Assembly (NCBI GenBank): GCA_030671945.1
Contig: DAOVHJ010000038.1
Coordinates: 1 to 12,374, forward strand
Length of the DNA stretch: 12,374 nucleotides
Reading direction: 5' to 3'
DNA from: Candidatus Heimdallarchaeota archaeon
GTDB lineage: Archaea; Asgardarchaeota; Heimdallarchaeia; JABLTI01
Position 1 is the first letter of the stretch, and every line of letters begins with the position of its first letter. The notes under the pieces were generated by a model that had not been told where the DNA came from, searched no databases, and saw nothing but the letters and a program-made list of their open reading frames with translations. The position numbers and the translations under genes are program-made. This document shows, in pieces, positions 1-6,989 of the stretch.

Positions 1-17
1 CTATAAGTAGTATATTC

Positions 18-24
18 AGAGGAG
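18..24 (+). promoter_or_regulatory. Shine-Dalgarno site of the 50-residue ORF
   Basis: The sequence AGAGGAG lies 9 bases before the ATG at 34. It is a strong match to the 16S rRNA 3' end. It is the main reason to accept the short reading frame at 34-186 as a gene and to prefer ATG 34 over the out-of-frame TTG at 41. Confidence 0.6.
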
Positions 25-33
25 CGCGTACAC

Positions 34-186
34 ATGCCAGTTGAATTGGACTATTGGGCTGAGAAATTACAAAGAGCTTATACAGAGCGTGATCACAAGA
101 AAGAATACGTTCTCAAAGCTCCGACTAAGAAAGAACATTCTCAGTCAAAAAAAAATAACGCGTTCTCAATTTTTAAATCAGATTAG
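34..186 (+). CDS. small charged hypothetical protein (50 aa)
   Basis: I do not recognise this protein. The frame is closed upstream by a TAA at 4-6, so ATG 34 is the only plausible start, and a strong AGAGGAG precedes it. The product is hydrophilic and lysine-rich, with no membrane segment and no cysteine. The N-terminal half (residues 2-20, including DYWAEKLQRAY) could form an amphipathic helix. The rest (about 21-45) is rich in Lys, Ser, Asn and Glu and is probably disordered. A run of nine A residues (147-155) encodes part of the Lys-Lys-Asn stretch. The stop lies 13 bases from the stop of the convergent 553-residue gene. No function can be assigned. The alternative is a chance frame behind a chance ribosome site, or the end of a gene remnant. 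Confidence 0.5.
   Translation: MPVELDYWAEKLQRAYTERDHKKEYVLKAPTKKEHSQSKKNNAFSIFKSD
147..155 (-). terminator. T-tract downstream of the 553-aa gene
   Basis: On the minus strand this is a run of nine T residues starting about 45 bases past the stop of the 553-residue gene. Archaeal RNA polymerase can terminate at T-rich tracts without a hairpin, and only a tiny palindrome (AACGCGTT) is nearby. The tract lies inside the convergent 50-residue ORF, so it is also simply a lysine/asparagine-coding A run. The call is weak. Confidence 0.3.
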
Positions 187-199
187 AAAGTGCTTTTCC

Positions 200-1861
200 T
201 TAGAGGAATTCTCTTTGATCTTTTAATCGAGTAAATATAATTTTACAGATGTTTTTATCTATATCCTCTTTATTATTATCTGACGCTTTCAAACCAAGTT
301 TCCCTAATTCTGCGACTAATAGTGTGGTGGATTCACTTTCTGTCAAAAGCAAACCTAATTCTAAAGATAATTTCTTCAACAATTTTGCTCCTGCTACAAG
401 TTCCTCTGGATTATCAAACAATTCTTTCAGGTATTCATCACGAACTATTATCCACAAATCCTTCTCAGAAGCCTCTTTTAGTTTTTGTCTCATAGTTACT
501 TCAGCGGTTAATTTCTGTGAATCCTTTTCTTTAGCTAAAGCGTTTTCCACCTTAACAGCCAAAGCAGGGTCTTTTTCAATGATTTTCCCTATTTCTACTC
601 TTAAATCCTCTCGAGTAGAATAGATATCCATAATTGTTTCTTCTAACAGTCTTAGTACCTTTTCATCTACACTTAGACCAGGATATTCTTCTGTTCCTGC
701 AGGTGATAATCTATACATCATTTGGACATCAAATTTCTTCATCAGTTTTGCGACATTCATCTGTGTGATTCCAAATTCATTCAATATTCTCTCGTAAAAC
801 TCCTTTGCAAAATAGGAGGGTTTCTGTTTATGTGTTTTAGTCGCGATATCGAAGTTCTCTCTCACTAGTTCACGTATTGTAGTTTGTACCTTGTCGACCG
901 ATAAACCTTCAACATTTGTTATTGTGAGTGCAACTTTATCATCTGTTATAGCATCTTTTTTCGTTGCGATTCTTGAACTACCCTCTTTCTTTTCTCCATT
1001 TACAGACTTCATTGAATAATCGATTCCCGTTTTCAAATCCAATGCTTCATATTCCATGATGAGTCTGTTTTCTAGAATTAATTCGGAAGCAATACGCCAA
1101 TTCATTTGTGTTCTATCTTTGTTACTGATTTTGAGATGTTTTTTAATCGTTTCATATTCTTGTATTGCTTTATTTGCCCACCCTTTACTTTCCAGTTCTG
1201 AAAGAATGAATTCAATTGAGTCTATATTTGCACCAAATCTGTTACATAGCTCTTCAATTATTACTTCCCCTTTCTCTCGAGCTTTTTGACGCATATAGCA
1301 AATGATACTTACAGCAGCATCATAGAAATTAGCTCTTTTATGGTCTTGCACCCAGGAGAACAACATTGGTTTGATTGCTTCTGCTGTGATATAGGCTCTT
1401 TCAATAATATAGAGAGCGGAATCTTCCTTTTCTCCTGCTAAATTGCCGAAAAGAGATCGATCTAAAGTGATGAGTTTTGTTACTCTTTTCAATAATTTCT
1501 TTGGAAAATCATTGGAAGCGTATTTTATCCAAAATCCTTCTTCCATAGAGAATCGTATTAGAAATGAATAAATGTCAGGTAATTCATATTTTGCTTCCTT
1601 TAATCGGCTTATCTCGTTTTTAAAGTAATTTGCAGATAATTTTCTTGGGATGTCATATTCATATTCGAGGACAAAAACTGCTTTTGCTATTTCCTCTTGT
1701 ATTTCAAATTCTTTAACGATATCTTTTATCTCATCGTCGGGAACTACCACTGTGCGTTCTAGAAATCGATCTTGGTCAGCTGTTTTGATTTTATTGAACG
1801 CTTCCACAGCTTCTCTTAAAACCTCTTGACTTGCAAGGTCACCAAGATCACGTTCCAACAT
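200..1861 (-). CDS. hypothetical protein, 553 aa, mostly helical, cytosolic
   Basis: I do not recognise this protein. It is long, charged and rich in Glu and Lys, with predicted helices almost throughout. It has no signal peptide, no membrane segment, only two cysteines (C188, C206) and no nucleotide-binding loop that I can see. Residues about 197-230 (around VIIEELCNRFG and FILSELESKGW) read like a winged helix-turn-helix or the end of a helical-repeat (PCI-like) domain, but this is a resemblance only. Residues about 285-310 form a Lys/Ser/Asp-rich linker, which suggests N-terminal (1-280) and C-terminal (310-553) halves. The ATG at 1861 has a GGAG 12 bases upstream, which is acceptable though long. 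The frame is uninterrupted over 1.66 kb and codon use looks like its neighbours, so it is a real gene. It stands alone: 183 bases separate it from the next minus-strand gene upstream. Confidence 0.85.
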   Translation of the reverse strand: MLERDLGDLASQEVLREAVEAFNKIKTADQDRFLERTVVVPDDEIKDIVKEFEIQEEIAKAVFVLEYEYDIPRKLSANYFKNEISRLKEAKYELPDIYSFLIRFSMEEGFWIKYASNDFPKKLLKRVTKLITLDRSLFGNLAGEKEDSALYIIERAYITAEAIKPMLFSWVQDHKRANFYDAAVSIICYMRQKAREKGEVIIEELCNRFGANIDSIEFILSELESKGWANKAIQEYETIKKHLKISNKDRTQMNWRIASELILENRLIMEYEALDLKTGIDYSMKSVNGEKKEGSSRIATKKDAITDDKVALTITNVEGLSVDKVQTTIRELVRENFDIATKTHKQKPSYFAKEFYERILNEFGITQMNVAKLMKKFDVQMMYRLSPAGTEEYPGLSVDEKVLRLLEETIMDIYSTREDLRVEIGKIIEKDPALAVKVENALAKEKDSQKLTAEVTMRQKLKEASEKDLWIIVRDEYLKELFDNPEELVAGAKLLKKLSLELGLLLTESESTTLLVAELGKLGLKASDNNKEDIDKNICKIIFTRLKDQREFL

Positions 1862-2034
1862 TTGCTTTTTTTACTCCGTTTATTTGAGATTTTTACATTC
1901 ATTTTGCTATTGGCAATTCCACTAAAATAGCTTGTATACTTTTTCAATTAATTAACTAATTAGAGAGTATTTTTAAAATACAGATGGTATCGGCAAATTG
2001 CTCTTGTTATGGAATAAATTTGATAGAAACAGCT

Positions 2035-2068
2035 AAAAAAGTGATCAGTCAAAAATTTCTGATTGATC
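2035..2068 (-). terminator. hairpin plus T-tract after the small membrane protein
   Basis: Read on the minus strand, GATCAATCA (2068-2060) pairs with TGACTGATC (2051-2043) through eight of nine positions, with one A-C mismatch and an 8-base loop. Two bases later comes a run of six T (2040-2035). The stem overlaps the last codons and the stop of the 88-residue gene. It looks like an intrinsic terminator for that gene. Confidence 0.5.
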
Positions 2069-2311
2069 TTCTTTGACATTTTCTTCTTCTATCTTTTGTT
2101 TTTCTTCTTCTTCTTTACTTTTTCTGGTGAAATAGATAACTACATAGAAGAATCCACAACCAAGGAGAAAAACTCCAAAAACAATCCAGAGTGTTACTTC
2201 AAGAAGTGCTAGAACAACGGCTAAAACCCAACAGAGTATTATAGCTATTAGCATGAGATCGAAAACCAATGCTAAACCGACATCTTTTGCATCTTCTTTT
2301 AGTGTAGACAT
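2045..2311 (-). CDS. small two-helix membrane protein with acidic tail
   Basis: No family is recognised. The product (88 aa from ATG 2311) has a short charged N-terminus and then two hydrophobic segments, about residues 12-36 and 40-61. A basic TRKSK stop-transfer follows, then a Glu/Lys-rich, finally acidic tail of about 20 residues ending in IFD. The positive-inside rule puts both termini in the cytosol. I chose ATG 2311 because GTGA lies 5 bases before it. A GTG at 2320 in the same frame would add three residues but has no ribosome site. A hairpin terminator overlaps its end. It is divergent from the plsY-like gene across a 159-base promoter region. It could be a membrane anchor or an accessory subunit, but nothing in the sequence names a partner. 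Confidence 0.75.
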   Translation of the reverse strand: MSTLKEDAKDVGLALVFDLMLIAIILCWVLAVVLALLEVTLWIVFGVFLLGCGFFYVVIYFTRKSKEEEEKQKIEEENVKEDQSEIFD

Positions 2312-2413
2312 TTCTCTCACTTCAATGACTGTTAGGTTTGTTAGTATTTATTGCTTTTTTAGTTTTTGCCAAGAATTAAATTTACCCTAGAATGCTGTTT
2401 TTAAGCAACAAAA

Positions 2414-2422
2414 TTTTAAATT
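2414..2422 (+). promoter_or_regulatory. candidate TATA box of the plsY-like gene
   Basis: TTTTAAATT lies about 50 bases upstream of ATG 2471. With the usual archaeal spacing, transcription would start near 2445. That leaves a short leader which still contains the AGGAG ribosome site at 2460-2464. Base composition here is very AT-rich, so a chance match is possible. Confidence 0.35.
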
Positions 2423-2470
2423 CCTATGTTGTAATGTTATTAGTTTATTGAATTTAAACAGGAGATAACA

Positions 2471-3157
2471 ATGTATCAATATTTTCTTGCTCCCATAATT
2501 GGATATCTATTGGGTTCTATTCCTTTTGCGTGGATAATTGTAAAACTAGTTACAGGAAAAGATGTTCGAGAAGAAGGTTCAAAATCTGTTAGTACAAGAA
2601 ATACTGTTCGAACGGCTGGTTATTTCTGGGCAATTCTAACTGCTTCTCTTGATGTTACTAAAGGATTTTTAGCTGCGTTTCTGGTTCGATTTTATTTAAC
2701 TCTACTACCAGTCGCAAATGCATTAGATAGTGATATGTCAATCTTTTGTGCTGCTCTTGCGGGTATAGGAGCATTTGCAGGACATTTATGGATGCCTTGG
2801 TTGGGATTCAAAGGAGGAAAAGGATTCGCTGTTTTTTCAGGAGCACTAATTGTGCTTAATCCCTACGGGATCCTAGTTTGGTGGTTAAGTCTTCCATTAT
2901 TCCTAATTATTATCAGATACAGCTATCTTGGAGGATTAAGTGCAACCATATCCGCTGCTCTTCTAGGAATGTTCTTCTTTATTTTCGGGCATGCAAATGG
3001 AATTCCAAATGATTACTGGAGTGATTGGGGTGTTATGGTTCATGGATTTGGATGTGTCATTGTGCTTTTACTCCGGCTGATTCCGGATTTCAAAGCTATG
3101 AAAGCAGGCGAAATCAAACGTTGGTCCGGGATGAAAGTTTCACAGTGGATGCGGTAA
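2471..3157 (+). CDS. plsY: PlsY-like glycerol-3-phosphate acyltransferase
   Basis: This is a membrane protein of 228 residues with several hydrophobic segments, close to the usual PlsY length of about 200. PlsY transfers an acyl group from acyl-phosphate to the sn-1 position of glycerol-3-phosphate. Recognisable features are the N-terminal GYLLGSIPFAW (11-21), the DVREEGS stretch (31-37), DVTKG (61-65), motif 2 as GH...GFKGGKG (104-118), and RYSYLGGLSA (149-158) in the place of motif 3. Motif 1 is unusual. Canonical GSGNxGATNxxR reads here GSKSVSTRNTVR (36-47), keeping Gly-Ser, Asn44 and Arg47 but losing the central GN.GAT. The start is supported by AGGAG 6 bases upstream. The gene is monocistronic and ends at a hairpin terminator. 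Family membership is fairly secure. The substrate is less so, because archaeal lipids are normally ethers on glycerol-1-phosphate and because motif 1 is altered. Confidence 0.85.
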   Translation: MYQYFLAPIIGYLLGSIPFAWIIVKLVTGKDVREEGSKSVSTRNTVRTAGYFWAILTASLDVTKGFLAAFLVRFYLTLLPVANALDSDMSIFCAALAGIGAFAGHLWMPWLGFKGGKGFAVFSGALIVLNPYGILVWWLSLPLFLIIIRYSYLGGLSATISAALLGMFFFIFGHANGIPNDYWSDWGVMVHGFGCVIVLLLRLIPDFKAMKAGEIKRWSGMKVSQWMR

Positions 3158-3176
3158 AAACTTAGAAATGGAAATT

Positions 3177-3199
3177 AGCAGTTTACTTACTGCTTTTTT
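3177..3199 (+). terminator. intrinsic terminator after the plsY-like gene
   Basis: AGCAGT (3177-3182) and ACTGCT (3189-3194) form a perfect 6-bp stem with a 6-base loop, followed directly by five more T. It lies 20 bases past the stop codon at 3157. It sits between this gene and the convergent kinase gene, so it protects against read-through into the opposite strand. Confidence 0.65.
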
Positions 3200-3239
3200 C
3201 TTTACTTTATTTTGAGAAAAAATGTTTTCTATTATCAAT

Positions 3240-5246
3240 TTATTTTGTTTTCATGATTCTCTCATGAATCTTCTTGTTTTTTGGCAAAGTAAATCTAAAA
3301 GTCGACCCTTTGTTTTTTCCTTCTGATTCAGCTAATACTGTTCCCCCGTGAGCTTCTACAAGGCTTTTCACTACAGCTAAACCTAAACCAGAGCCAGGGC
3401 TTTTCGGATCTACTTTTACATATTGATCAAAAATTCGATCCAAATCTTTCTTGTATATTCCTAATCCGTTATCAATCACTGAAATTTCTATGAAATCTTT
3501 CTTGAGATTCTTAGCAATAATTCGAATATTACTATCTTTTTCTGTGAATTTAATCGCATTAAGTACTAGATTCTTAATTATTCTCACAACTTGTTCTTTG
3601 TCACACCAGGCACTTAATTTCTCTGGAATATCGTGTGAAACAATGAATCCCTTATCTATTATTACAGATCCAACAGCAGTAAGTGTATCAGATACAATGT
3701 CTCTTAGTTGGTACTGTTTGTGTTTCAGTGTGTATCCTTGTGTTTCTAATGTGGAATGATCCATGATATCGAGAATACTTCGTGAAACGTTTGCGAGATT
3801 GTTTCTCAAGTATTCAATTGTTCCAAATACTTCCTCACCGAGTTCTCCTAGTTGTCCAGAAAGTATTTGATCTAATAGTTCTTTTGAACTTCTTAGTGGA
3901 TCTAACAATCCTGTTGAGGTTACCTCCATGAAATTTGAGCGCTCTCTATTTACTTCCTGGAGTTTTTCATTTAGCTCTTCTAATTTTATATAAGAGGTTG
4001 TTAGCTCTTCTTCTTGTAGTGCAAGCATTGTTACATCTTCACACAAAGCTAGAATCTCTGTGATTTCTCCTTCCTTATTAGCCATAGGAACGACTTTCAA
4101 ACTTATAATTGTGAACGGCTGAGGGAATTTTTTGTCTACGTTTTTTATCTTTAATCGATTAACATCAACTTTCTCGCCGGATAAACCCTTTTTGAATAAT
4201 TTAATCAGGGATGCTGGAAAAGCAGCTTTTTGCTTGTCTTTCTTGTCTTTTATGATGTTAATACCTACAAGCTCTTTTCTTTTCTTATCAGCCATAATTT
4301 CAACTAAAGGATTCAAACCAGTCATAATGCCTTTAGAATTAATTGTTAAAATTGCGATTGGAGAATTTTCTATAATATTATCTAACTCTTGTCTTGTTTT
4401 TCTGAATTTCTCTTCAGGAACTAGGGCACTAAAAAGTGCTGAATGTAGTTTATACATGTCTGGAACAGAAGTTAATTGCTCATCTCCGATTGCTATTGTT
4501 GGTAATGACATTATATCGTATTTTTCTGCTAGTTCAGGTTCCTCGTCAATATCCACTTTTCGATAAGTAATTTTTCCACCATAGGATGCTAATACTTCTT
4601 GGAGTACTTCCTCTGCTGGTGCACAGTACACACAGTCTTTAGAAGTGAACAGGTAAATTTCTGTATAAATGGTAGTTGTATCAGCAATTATAGAAGCGAG
4701 TTGCTCATAAAGTTCAAGGAGATTATTATAGAGTGTTTGCAATTCTACGTTTTTGTTTCGCAATTCTCTTTCAACTAGTTTCCGATCACTAATGTCAGTT
4801 ATAATAGCATAAGTTCCAATAGATTCCCCATCAGGGCCTAATATTGGTGTACCACTAATTAGAACTGGAATTTTTGAACCTAATTTTGATCTGAAAGAAA
4901 TTTCATATTGTGATGTTTTCTTTTCGGTAATTCTTTTTGTTGATTCTCGAGTTACTCGTGCACGATCTGACTCCATAACTATATCAATGGAATTCGTACC
5001 AAGTAATTCTTCTTCTGTATATCCTAGCATTTTACAGATTTTTGGATTGACATAAATTATATTGAAATTCATATCAGAGGCTACAATTCCTTCAGGCATA
5101 GTGTCAACTAAAGTCTTGTACCATCCACTAGAAGTGAGTATCTTTTCCAAAATAGGATGAGTCTTGAAATCACTCTCTCTATTTAAATCGGATTTCACTA
5201 TTGGTAGCTCCAGGTACAAAACATCGAGTACATTGAATATACTCAC
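3240..5246 (-). CDS. PAS-thioredoxin-PAS histidine-kinase-like sensor lacking the phospho-acceptor His
   Basis: This is a soluble protein of 668 aa with no membrane segment. Domains in order are PAS (about 41-155, with MPEGIVASD and NPKICKMLGYTEEEL); a thioredoxin/glutaredoxin-like domain (about 195-275) with CVYC at 205-208 and the cis-proline SLPT at 247-250; a second PAS (about 283-405); a coiled coil (411-436); dimerisation helices (437-505); and an HATPase domain (about 515-655). The ATP-binding boxes are intact: N-box N559/N563, G1 DNGLGI (592-597), and G2 GSGLGLA (618-624). In the H-box, where kinases have S-H-E-L-R-x-P-L, it reads S-T-G-L-L-D-P-L (444-451), so Thr445 replaces His. Standard His-Asp phosphorelay is therefore unlikely. 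It could be a pseudokinase, an allosteric sensor, or a kinase using another acceptor. No response regulator is in the window. The gene lies 94 bases after hyuB. The first GTG (5246) has no ribosome site, so a GTG at 5198 may be the true start. Confidence 0.9.
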   Translation of the reverse strand: MSIFNVLDVLYLELPIVKSDLNRESDFKTHPILEKILTSSGWYKTLVDTMPEGIVASDMNFNIIYVNPKICKMLGYTEEELLGTNSIDIVMESDRARVTRESTKRITEKKTSQYEISFRSKLGSKIPVLISGTPILGPDGESIGTYAIITDISDRKLVERELRNKNVELQTLYNNLLELYEQLASIIADTTTIYTEIYLFTSKDCVYCAPAEEVLQEVLASYGGKITYRKVDIDEEPELAEKYDIMSLPTIAIGDEQLTSVPDMYKLHSALFSALVPEEKFRKTRQELDNIIENSPIAILTINSKGIMTGLNPLVEIMADKKRKELVGINIIKDKKDKQKAAFPASLIKLFKKGLSGEKVDVNRLKIKNVDKKFPQPFTIISLKVVPMANKEGEITEILALCEDVTMLALQEEELTTSYIKLEELNEKLQEVNRERSNFMEVTSTGLLDPLRSSKELLDQILSGQLGELGEEVFGTIEYLRNNLANVSRSILDIMDHSTLETQGYTLKHKQYQLRDIVSDTLTAVGSVIIDKGFIVSHDIPEKLSAWCDKEQVVRIIKNLVLNAIKFTEKDSNIRIIAKNLKKDFIEISVIDNGLGIYKKDLDRIFDQYVKVDPKSPGSGLGLAVVKSLVEAHGGTVLAESEGKNKGSTFRFTLPKNKKIHERIMKTK
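5196..5211 (-). promoter_or_regulatory. alternative ribosome site and GTG start of the kinase-like gene
   Basis: Inside the first codons, GGAG (5211-5208) stands 9 bases before an in-frame GTG (5198-5196, residue 17 of the longer frame). The upstream GTG at 5246 has nothing comparable. Starting here would remove 16 residues and leave both PAS domains whole. Confidence 0.4.
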
Positions 5247-5340
5247 AGAATTTTGACCATTTTTCTCAAATAAATCTTCTGTTTTGGTACTTTTCGACGA
5301 AATAATGGTTTTTTAGCTTAATAAAATTTGTCCCGAGACT

Positions 5341-6975
5341 TTAAACCTCTTTCACCTTTCCATTACTTTTGTCTTCTTCTTTACTTTTTTCAGTTCTTTT
5401 TTTCCATTCGCCCCAGGCTCCACCACCAGGAGTTTCTATTACGATTATTTCTTCTGCGTTCACTGTTGTGGTTGTTTTACCTGGCAAGATTATTTTTTTG
5501 CCATCACTTTTAATGACAGAATAGATTCCTTTCTTTCCGTCTTCTCCTCCGGCTAGCCCCCAGGGAGCAGTTTTCTGTCTTTCACCCAGTACACTAACTA
5601 CAACAGGTACTTTGGTTCTGAATTGTCGTATAATTCCTAAACCACCACGAAATCGACCGTTTCCACAACTATCTTCTCTTAAAGCATACTTTTCAACAAC
5701 CAAGGGATATCTGACTTCTATTTCTTCTATAGGAGTATTCATAGTATTTGTCATATGAGAGTGAATGCCATCTATTCCATCCTTTGTTGGACGACCTCCC
5801 GCTCCTCCACCAATTGTCTCGTAAAATGTAAACGGTCTTCCTGAGCGATCTGTTCCACCAATTATGAGATTGTTCATTGTTCCTTGAGAAGCTGCTGGAA
5901 TTCTATCTGGCAATATCTTTGAAAACGCTTTCAACAAAGTATCAACAATTCTTTGTGAAGTTTCAACGTTTCCACCCACAACTGCAGCAGGTGAACGAGC
6001 ATTAAGAATGGTTCCTTCGGGAACGATAACCGACAGATGTCTGTATAAACCTTCGTTAGCAGGGATCGTTGGATCAGTTATTGCTCGTAAAACATAGTAG
6101 GAGCCTGAAAGAGTTACTGCATAAGGGCAGTTAATTGCACCCTTTACTTGTTCTGAAGTGCCAGTAAAATCAAAAGTAACATGCTTTTTTGTCATCTTTA
6201 CATTAACAAATAATTCTACAAGGTCATCTACAATTCCATCTCCATCCATGTAGTCCTTCCCTACAGCTTCGCATTCAGGAAAGCCACTCAAAATAGATAG
6301 AAATCTTCTTTCTGAGTAATTGAGTATATCATCTACTGCTAGTTTGTATGTTTTCATCCCTTTTTGGGCAATCAATTCTTGAAGTCTTTTCTCACCAGTC
6401 CAATTTGAGGATAATTGAGCCATTAGGTCCCCTTTTCTAATCTTAGGAGTTCGAGAATTGGTCATGATAAGATTCAAGATGTCTTTGCTTATCTCTCCTT
6501 TTGAGACTAATTTAATAGGGGGAATTCTTAGTCCTTCTTGGAATATTTCTGTTGCATTTCCTGGCATAGATCCAGGAGCCATACCACCAATATCATCGTG
6601 ATGTGCTCTACTCACAGAATAACCTGCAAGAACATCTTTGAAGAAAATAGGGGTGATAATTGTAATGTCAGGTAAATGTGTTCCTCCTAAATATGGATCA
6701 TTCAATATAAACGAATCACCAGGATAAATCTCTCCCTCGAATTTCTTTTCAATACTCCTAACAGCAATTGGCATTGCCCCTAGGTGGACGGGGATGTGTT
6801 CTGCTTGGGCGATCATTCTTCCCTCATGATCAAATAAAGCACAACTGTGATCCATTCGTTCTTTGATATTTGTGCTATAGGCCGCATTTCTTAGGATAAT
6901 ACCCATTTCTTCAGCAATGTATTCTAATCCCCCACGAATAACTTCTCGAGTAATTACATCAACGTTCATTGTCAC
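5341..6975 (-). CDS. hyuB: hydantoinase/oxoprolinase family subunit B (HyuB)
   Basis: This is the HyuB/acetone-carboxylase-alpha-like subunit, 544 aa and close to the family's usual 500-600. With HyuA it would form an ATP-dependent amidohydrolase acting on a hydantoin, 5-oxoproline or a related ring. The true substrate cannot be read from the sequence. Conserved blocks are ERMDHSCALFD (39-49), AEHIPVHLGAMP (58-69), LNDPYLGGTHLPD (91-103), RAHHDDIGG (123-131, probably metal-binding), GGNVETSQRIVD (334-345), YETIGGGAGG (385-394) and HSHMTNTMNTPIE (405-417). The tail after about residue 524 is a Lys/Glu-rich extension without family similarity. GTG 6975 lies 4 bases after the hyuA stop and uses a ribosome site inside the end of hyuA. 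An ATG two codons later (6969) is the alternative. The protein is cytosolic. Confidence 0.92.
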   Translation of the reverse strand: MTMNVDVITREVIRGGLEYIAEEMGIILRNAAYSTNIKERMDHSCALFDHEGRMIAQAEHIPVHLGAMPIAVRSIEKKFEGEIYPGDSFILNDPYLGGTHLPDITIITPIFFKDVLAGYSVSRAHHDDIGGMAPGSMPGNATEIFQEGLRIPPIKLVSKGEISKDILNLIMTNSRTPKIRKGDLMAQLSSNWTGEKRLQELIAQKGMKTYKLAVDDILNYSERRFLSILSGFPECEAVGKDYMDGDGIVDDLVELFVNVKMTKKHVTFDFTGTSEQVKGAINCPYAVTLSGSYYVLRAITDPTIPANEGLYRHLSVIVPEGTILNARSPAAVVGGNVETSQRIVDTLLKAFSKILPDRIPAASQGTMNNLIIGGTDRSGRPFTFYETIGGGAGGRPTKDGIDGIHSHMTNTMNTPIEEIEVRYPLVVEKYALREDSCGNGRFRGGLGIIRQFRTKVPVVVSVLGERQKTAPWGLAGGEDGKKGIYSVIKSDGKKIILPGKTTTTVNAEEIIVIETPGGGAWGEWKKRTEKSKEEDKSNGKVKEV

Positions 6976-6979
6976 ATTT

Positions 6980-6989
6980 TCACATCCTT
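6980..6989 (-). promoter_or_regulatory. ribosome site of hyuB inside the end of hyuA
   Basis: AAGGATGTGA, which includes the last Met codon and TGA stop of hyuA, matches the anti-Shine-Dalgarno region with one mismatch. Its GGA core lies 9 bases before GTG 6975. This arrangement suggests that hyuB translation is coupled to hyuA, giving balanced subunits. Confidence 0.5.

Noticed and set aside
108..169. Direct repeat CGTTCTCAA at 108-116 and 161-169
   Set aside because: Only two short copies, both inside a small ORF, with no regular spacing or further copies. Chance is sufficient.
41..226. A 61-codon plus-strand frame starting at TTG 41
   Set aside because: It overlaps the better-supported ATG 34 frame, has no ribosome site at its own spacing, and runs into the 3' end of the facing gene.
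249..623. Plus-strand open frames opposite the 553-aa gene (also around 1056-1289)
   Set aside because: They are antisense shadows of a well-formed coding gene. Their Ser/Phe-rich translations reflect reverse-complemented Lys/Glu codons.
1967..1981. Near-perfect palindrome GTATTTTTAAAATAC in the gap upstream of the 553-aa gene
   Set aside because: It is built almost wholly from A and T in a very AT-rich stretch and lies over 100 bases from the start codon. It could be a TATA element or operator, but nothing supports either specifically.
4132..4566. Open frames antisense to the sensor and hyu genes (also 3451-3759, 5328-5513, 6995-7225, 8170-8519, 8646-8894)
   Set aside because: Each lies wholly or almost wholly inside a gene with clear family motifs on the other strand, and none has a convincing ribosome site or protein family.
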